Source of the DNA: Phyto melanocephala
Lineage: Eukaryota; Arthropoda; Insecta; Diptera; Rhinophoridae
Assembly: GCA_941918925.1 (NCBI GenBank)
Contig: OW799234.1
Location: forward strand, 14,708,501 to 14,772,500
DNA: 64,000 nucleotides
Reading direction: 5' to 3'
The translations under genes and the position numbers were made by a program. Below are positions 59,616-64,000 of this stretch, in pieces. The notes below the pieces were generated by a model. It saw only the letters and a list, made by a program, of their open reading frames with translations, searched no databases and was not told the DNA's origin. Each line of letters starts with the position of its first letter. The stretch's first letter is position 1.

Positions 59616-60179
59616 CATGTACAAAGAAATATTAATCTTATTACAGCTTATCCTGAATTTTAAATTTAATATTATAATTAGTTAATTGATTTTAAATTTT
59701 ACATAGTTAACTGTTTTGTTATAGTCAAAACTTTCATTTGATGCCCATTTTGATGGGGTAAAGAAACAAATTTATCCACCATTTTGTTTCAAACTTTTAT
59801 AGTTTACTGGTCAAGCCCTTTCAATTGATACTTATATTGTCGGAGTTGAAGGGGGCAAATCCGATTTTACTTTTAATTCATTTTTGCGACATTTTATTTT
59901 GAATGCCATCTCCTCTTTGCTGTATTATACTGTCCAACACCTTTCACTGAATATGATATATTGAGGGATAAATTTTATAGTGGCGGCAATTATGACCTTT
60001 TAAATTTTATAGTAGTAATTTTTGACTATTTTTGCCTTCTTTAACACCTGGGTTGGCTAGAGCTAAAAACATTGATTTTCTTTTGTAAGTTTAAGAAAAT
60101 ATACCGAAGTTTTTGGATTTTGAGGCTTATATTTCAGTTAGTTTTGAACCGATTTGTTAGCTTTTCATAAGGGGCATAG
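59616..60179. other. Unassigned sequence between repeats
   Basis: No recognised feature. It is possibly part of an older repeat that the LINE at 60180 inserted into. Confidence 0.3.
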
Positions 60180-61250
60180 GAGAATCCTGGACCTCGTGGA
60201 TAAAAAGGTTAGGGAGGCTCAGATGCCGATGGAGCGCATGAGTTAGGTGAAAGTGGTCGAAAGGCTACATCACACGCTCATAGCGGATGGATTCATGTAC
60301 GATTAGTGCATGGAGAATGACATCAGTATCTTTACTGATGGATCCTTTATGGACGGGAAGGGCAGGTGCTGGTGTGTACTCATCTAAGTTGAACTTATCA
60401 CGCGTTGGACCACCTGTTGGAATGTCGAATGTATGGGAAGAGAATTCTTATTGCACTTGACAACCAGTCGGTTATAAAACGTATGCAGCGGATAGATGTA
60501 AACTCTTCTTTAGTGCTTGAGTGTGTTCTAAAGCTCAATAGGTGTGCCTCTACAATTGAGGTAACGCTGATGTGGGTTAAGGGAGACGTGGGTATAGCTG
60601 GGAATGAGGCTGCTGACGAACTTTCGACGAAGGGGTCTGAGGCTGCATTCTGCGGACCGGAACCCAGAACTGCTCTGGATAATGGGTTAGTGCGGGAGAA
60701 GATCTTTCAATGGGTGAACTCTATGAACTTGCGAAGGTGGATGGAGGGAACCAAGTGTAAACAGGCTCGTATGGCGCTCAGGGAGCCACTTGGCAGGGGT
60801 GCAGTAAAGATACTCGGTTTTAATCGGAGTATGATGAGCTGGATCAGTGCGTTGATTACATGACATGGTAACTTCAAATATCATCTGAAGAGGATGCAGA
60901 TCGTGGATGATGATATTTGTAGAATGTGCCTGGAAGATGCCGAGACGGCAGCGCATGTAGTATGCGAGTGTCCGGCGTTGGCGAGCGGAAGATTAAGGAT
61001 CACAGGCAAGCACACTTTAAGTGTGAGTGCGATGGGGGACCTTAGTCTGAGGGAGATGCTGGCGATTACAAAGGACTGTGCGATGAGGATTGCCGACAAT
61101 CACCAGTCGGCAGTGTAGTCCAGAGCAAACGCCGGTTATGGCGCGGGACTCGGTGATTGAAGGTATACTGATCGGTGGACACGAAATCACTAAGGAGCAA
61201 AGGTGGTCGCCAAGGGACCCGTGATAGTAGTGGTCTGCTTCGATATTCCC
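60180..61250 (+). pseudogene. LINE fragment with RNase H domain
   Basis: Plus-strand remnant of a non-LTR retrotransposon ORF2 C-terminus. Around 60326-60350 it reads I-F-T-D-G-S-F, followed by broken frames. From 60405 there is a clean stretch: A-L-D-N-Q-S-V-I-K, then W-V-K-G-D-V-G-I-A-G-N-E-A-A-D-E-L-S-T-K-G (the RNase H His/Asp end, with His replaced by Asp). After the C-terminal T-x-H-G-N-F-K-Y-H-L-K-R-M segment comes a cysteine cluster C-R-M-C...H-V-V-C-E-C-P-A-L. A TGA at 60861-60863 sits exactly where GGA (Gly) is expected in the T-G-H motif; the frame continues in register to 61118. Confidence 0.8.
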
Positions 61251-61483
61251 CCTACATGTGTATAGCTTTTCTTAGCAGTAATTTTTGAGACTACGGCTTG
61301 GAATTTGGTGGTTTGACGATTTAAAAAATTTTTTATTAGGAGCGTTAGTTACTCGAAAAAGAATTTTGCCTATAACTTTGCCGATTATTGATTGCTTTAC
61401 TTAAATTTATGAATAGCCCTAAAGGCATACAATGTCCACAAATAGTAGCAAATATGTCTATGAATTATACGAAGGCTAAAAAT

Positions 61484-62457
61484 TAGGGTGTTCGACTCGG
61501 TTTTACAACCGGTGGAAAACCCGGTTTTTTTCCTCTTTCAGCAGGCGGTTTTTTCTAAATGTTGATTTTTTATTTTTTTTAGTTATTTTTCATATATCTT
61601 TGTAACCAATCGTACCAAAGTATATTTAGTATGCGAAAATTAAATAAAAACTATTAAATATTCTTTCATAATATTGCAAAAATGTATTTGTTGATTGAAA
61701 AACAAATGCAAAATAAGAAAAATAACTGAGCTTAAATATTATTTTTTATAGGATATAAACCTAACGTTAAAAGTTAGAAGTAATTGAAGAATAAACTTAG
61801 CTGATCGATCACTTTTATTTAGGTAAAAAATGTAGTTACCAACCAACAATCCGTCCTTCCAGATCCTACTTTTAATTAATGGCATTGAGTGTCTGTCAAC
61901 TTAAATTTCAATTTAACCATCGAACAAACTAGTTTATGCCTATATTTGTATGTCTGTCAGGGGTATAAGAAAGAATTTTTAAAATGAAATTTTAAAGATT
62001 TTCTCTCTAGCCTTTAAAAAGTATTTTAAATTACAGAGATCATTTCAAACAAAGTACGTTAGTGCATATTAGTTAAAAAGATCTATTAAGCATTTAAAAA
62101 ATGTATTGAAGAACATAAAAAAATTTATAACAGCCTTATAAAAAGTCTTATTTATTTATGTATTAATTTATTGTATTTATTTATTTTACTTGTAAACAGT
62201 ACCTTTTATCCTTAAATTCAACTAATTAAAACCAAATAAGTCAAATGCATTCATGTCAGTTATTGCGTAATTGTGCAGCCAAACGCATGTATGTATATGT
62301 ATATAATTTTTATTATAATCTTTTTTAACAATATTTTTTATATTCGAACCGGTTAACCGGTTTTTTTTTTAATTTTTTAAAACAGTAACCGGTTTTTTTT
62401 TAATTTTCAAAATAGCAACCGGTTTTTTTTTTAAAAGTCGAATAATCGATCACCCTA
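61484..62457. mobile_element. hAT-like non-autonomous element with 8-bp target duplication
   Basis: The ends TAGGGTGTTCGA (61484-61495) and TCGATCACCCTA (62446-62457) are inverted with one mismatch. CTAAAAAT flanks both sides exactly (61476-61483 and 62458-62465). Near the right end, AACCGGTTTTTTTT recurs three times in tandem (62351-62433), and CCGG motifs also occur near the left end, probably subterminal binding repeats. No transposase frame in 974 bp. Confidence 0.75.
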
Positions 62458-62465
62458 CTAAAAAT

Positions 62466-64000
62466 ATTAATTATTATTATTATTATTATTTTTTTTATTT
62501 ATTATCAATATTTACAAAGTAATTTTATTATTTTTTTATATATTTTGAGGTTTTATCCAGAGATATTACAGCAAAAATTAACATAATTTAAAAATATATT
62601 ACTATAATTAAAAGAATATATACAATGGTTTATAGGAAAAAGATAATAAAAAACCTATACTCTATATCACAAAGAAAGGTTATAAAGAGATTTTAAAATC
62701 AGAGGCTAGCGTTATCTATATCTAAATAGATGAGTTAGCCTCTAACAGCCAATCTCCTTAGGTGTTCGTAATTTGAATCTCTACATTTGTTTTCAAATGA
62801 TAGGGTCAAATTTCTATGAATCATTTCTATAGTTCTTTGGCCTGCCATAGTGTGCAATTCTTTGGTGGGAAATTTTCTAGGAAGATTGTATATAATCTTG
62901 AGGTTCTTATTTTGGGTAATTTGCAGTCTTTTTCTATGCCGTTTTGCACAAGTGTTCCATATTGGGCACGCATATGTTAAAATTGGTCTTATACACATTG
63001 TGTATAAAAGAAGCTTATTTTTTGTATTTAATTTACTTTTTCTGTTTAGGAGAGGAAAGAGAGATCTGCTACATGTCACTGCTTTTGAGCATATAATATT
63101 TATATGTTCTCTAAATAGAAGTTTACGATCGAGAGTTACGCCGAGATACCTAACAGAATCCGTAAACGGTATAACTTTACCTTGGATTGTAATAGGACGA
63201 GATGGAATTCTTTTAGGAGATTTGTTAAATGGGAAAATTATGGCCTGCGATTTTCCTTCATTTATTTTTATTTTCCATTTCCTAAAAAATTTTTGTGCTG
63301 ATACGAATGATCTTTCCAAACGTTTTACAACTGCATTTGAAACCTTGCCATGGGTAACAAATGCACTATCGTCAGCATAAAAGGCTACATCACTATCAGA
63401 GAGAGATACAAAGTCTGAGGTATAAAGAGAATATAATAGTGGGGATAGAACAGATCCCTGTGGCACTCCTGCAGGTATCGGCTTTTCATTAGACCGGTTA
63501 CCATTAATATCTACAAAAAAGCGTCTATTACTGAGAAAGCTCTTAATTAGCTTAACCAAGTATAAAGGTATTCGAATTTTCTTAAGTTTATAGACAAGTC
63601 CTGCATGCCAGATCGAATCAAACGCTTTTTCTATATCTAAAAAAAGAACACCCGTGGATAGTCTCTGACTCTTGTTATGGTTAATCATGTTAACAACTCG
63701 TTTGACTTGATGGGTAGTAGAGTGTTGAGCCCTAAAACCATATTGGCAGTCATGTATAAGATCATTCTCATCTACAAAAGTTTTCAGTCTACTAAAGATT
63801 ATCTTCTCAAACACTTTTCCAATGCAGCTTAAAAGGCTAATTGGACGATAACTACTAGGTAGCTTTGGGTTTTTGCCGCTCTTTACAATTGGTATTACTT
63901 TTGCCTGTTTAAAGTGATTTGGAAAGTAAGAATTTTGCATGCAAAAGTTAAAAATTCTGACTAACAAGCCCAGAGCTGAGTTAGGAAGCTTTTTTAATAT
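62466..64000 (-). mobile_element. Jockey-like LINE with reverse transcriptase ORF, running off the right edge
   Basis: The minus ORF stops at 62735 and is open to the window edge. It shows I-P-I-V-K-S-G-K-N-P-K-L-P-S-S-Y-R-P-I-S, then F-L-D-I-E-K-A-F-D-S-I-W, A-G-V-P-Q-G-S-V-L-S-P, F-Y-A-D-D-S-A-F and Y-L-G-V-T-L-D: a reverse transcriptase with its catalytic residues intact and no stop in more than 410 codons. The 3' UTR ends in a (TAA)n tail on the minus strand (62468-62490). Unlike the copies at 18497 and 26550, the N-terminal RT blocks are present, so this may be a younger, longer copy. The endonuclease would lie outside the window. Confidence 0.9.

Noticed and set aside
62850..63380. 176-codon plus-strand ORF
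   Set aside because: Antisense shadow of the LINE reverse transcriptase.
1..64000. CRISPR arrays, operons, riboswitches, tRNA or rRNA genes
   Set aside because: The window is eukaryotic; no regularly spaced repeats and no tRNA- or rRNA-like sequence was recognised by eye. A tRNA scan was not possible here.

Overview
The window is eukaryotic and insect-like. It is very AT-rich and has short exons split by 54-75 bp GT-AG introns, AATAAA poly(A) signals, LINE, Tc1/mariner, hAT, Harbinger and P-like transposon debris, and many short inverted-repeat elements. The gene products read as fly proteins and the repeats look like those of calyptrate flies (blowfly or housefly relatives). That placement is inference from repeat style and protein likeness; no search was run.

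Layout. 1-15,864: intergenic DNA with a hAT transposase tail at the left edge, a truncated LINE, two copies of a palindrome-ended repeat (family A), a hAT-like element (5617-6977) and a dead mariner. 15,865-31,969: an 8.05-kb block present twice in tandem, apparently identical except for one A in a homopolymer; each copy holds a LINE 3' end, a mariner remnant, a long foldback hairpin, a 5'-truncated jockey-like LINE and an unclassified repeat. 31,970-36,090: intergenic DNA with a non-autonomous hAT element (32968-34185).

36,115-47,923 is the conserved gene cluster. It holds mRpL33 (three exons, minus strand, 64 aa), NO66 (three exons, minus strand, 804 aa, JmjC oxygenase) and, divergently, mei-9/XPF (eight exons, plus strand, 998 aa, nucleotide-excision and meiotic crossover nuclease). 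I rebuilt all three by splicing; every junction keeps frame. NO66 intron 2 is 2.9 kb, almost all of it a transposon in what would otherwise be a 70-bp intron. mei-9 intron 4 is swollen by two small inverted-repeat elements.

48,000-64,000 is again repeat-rich. The most notable object is at 50,522-51,918: a 1,397-bp element with near-perfect 27-bp terminal inverted repeats and a perfect 8-bp target-site duplication. It carries a three-exon gene for a 179-aa THAP zinc-finger protein with no transposase catalytic domain. It resembles a P-superfamily derivative that keeps only the DNA-binding part. Nearby sit tiny elements that also begin CAAG and have 8-9-bp target duplications, including one only 35 bp long. 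The rest is Harbinger, mariner and LINE debris, another hAT-like element (61484-62457), and a jockey-like LINE running off the right edge.
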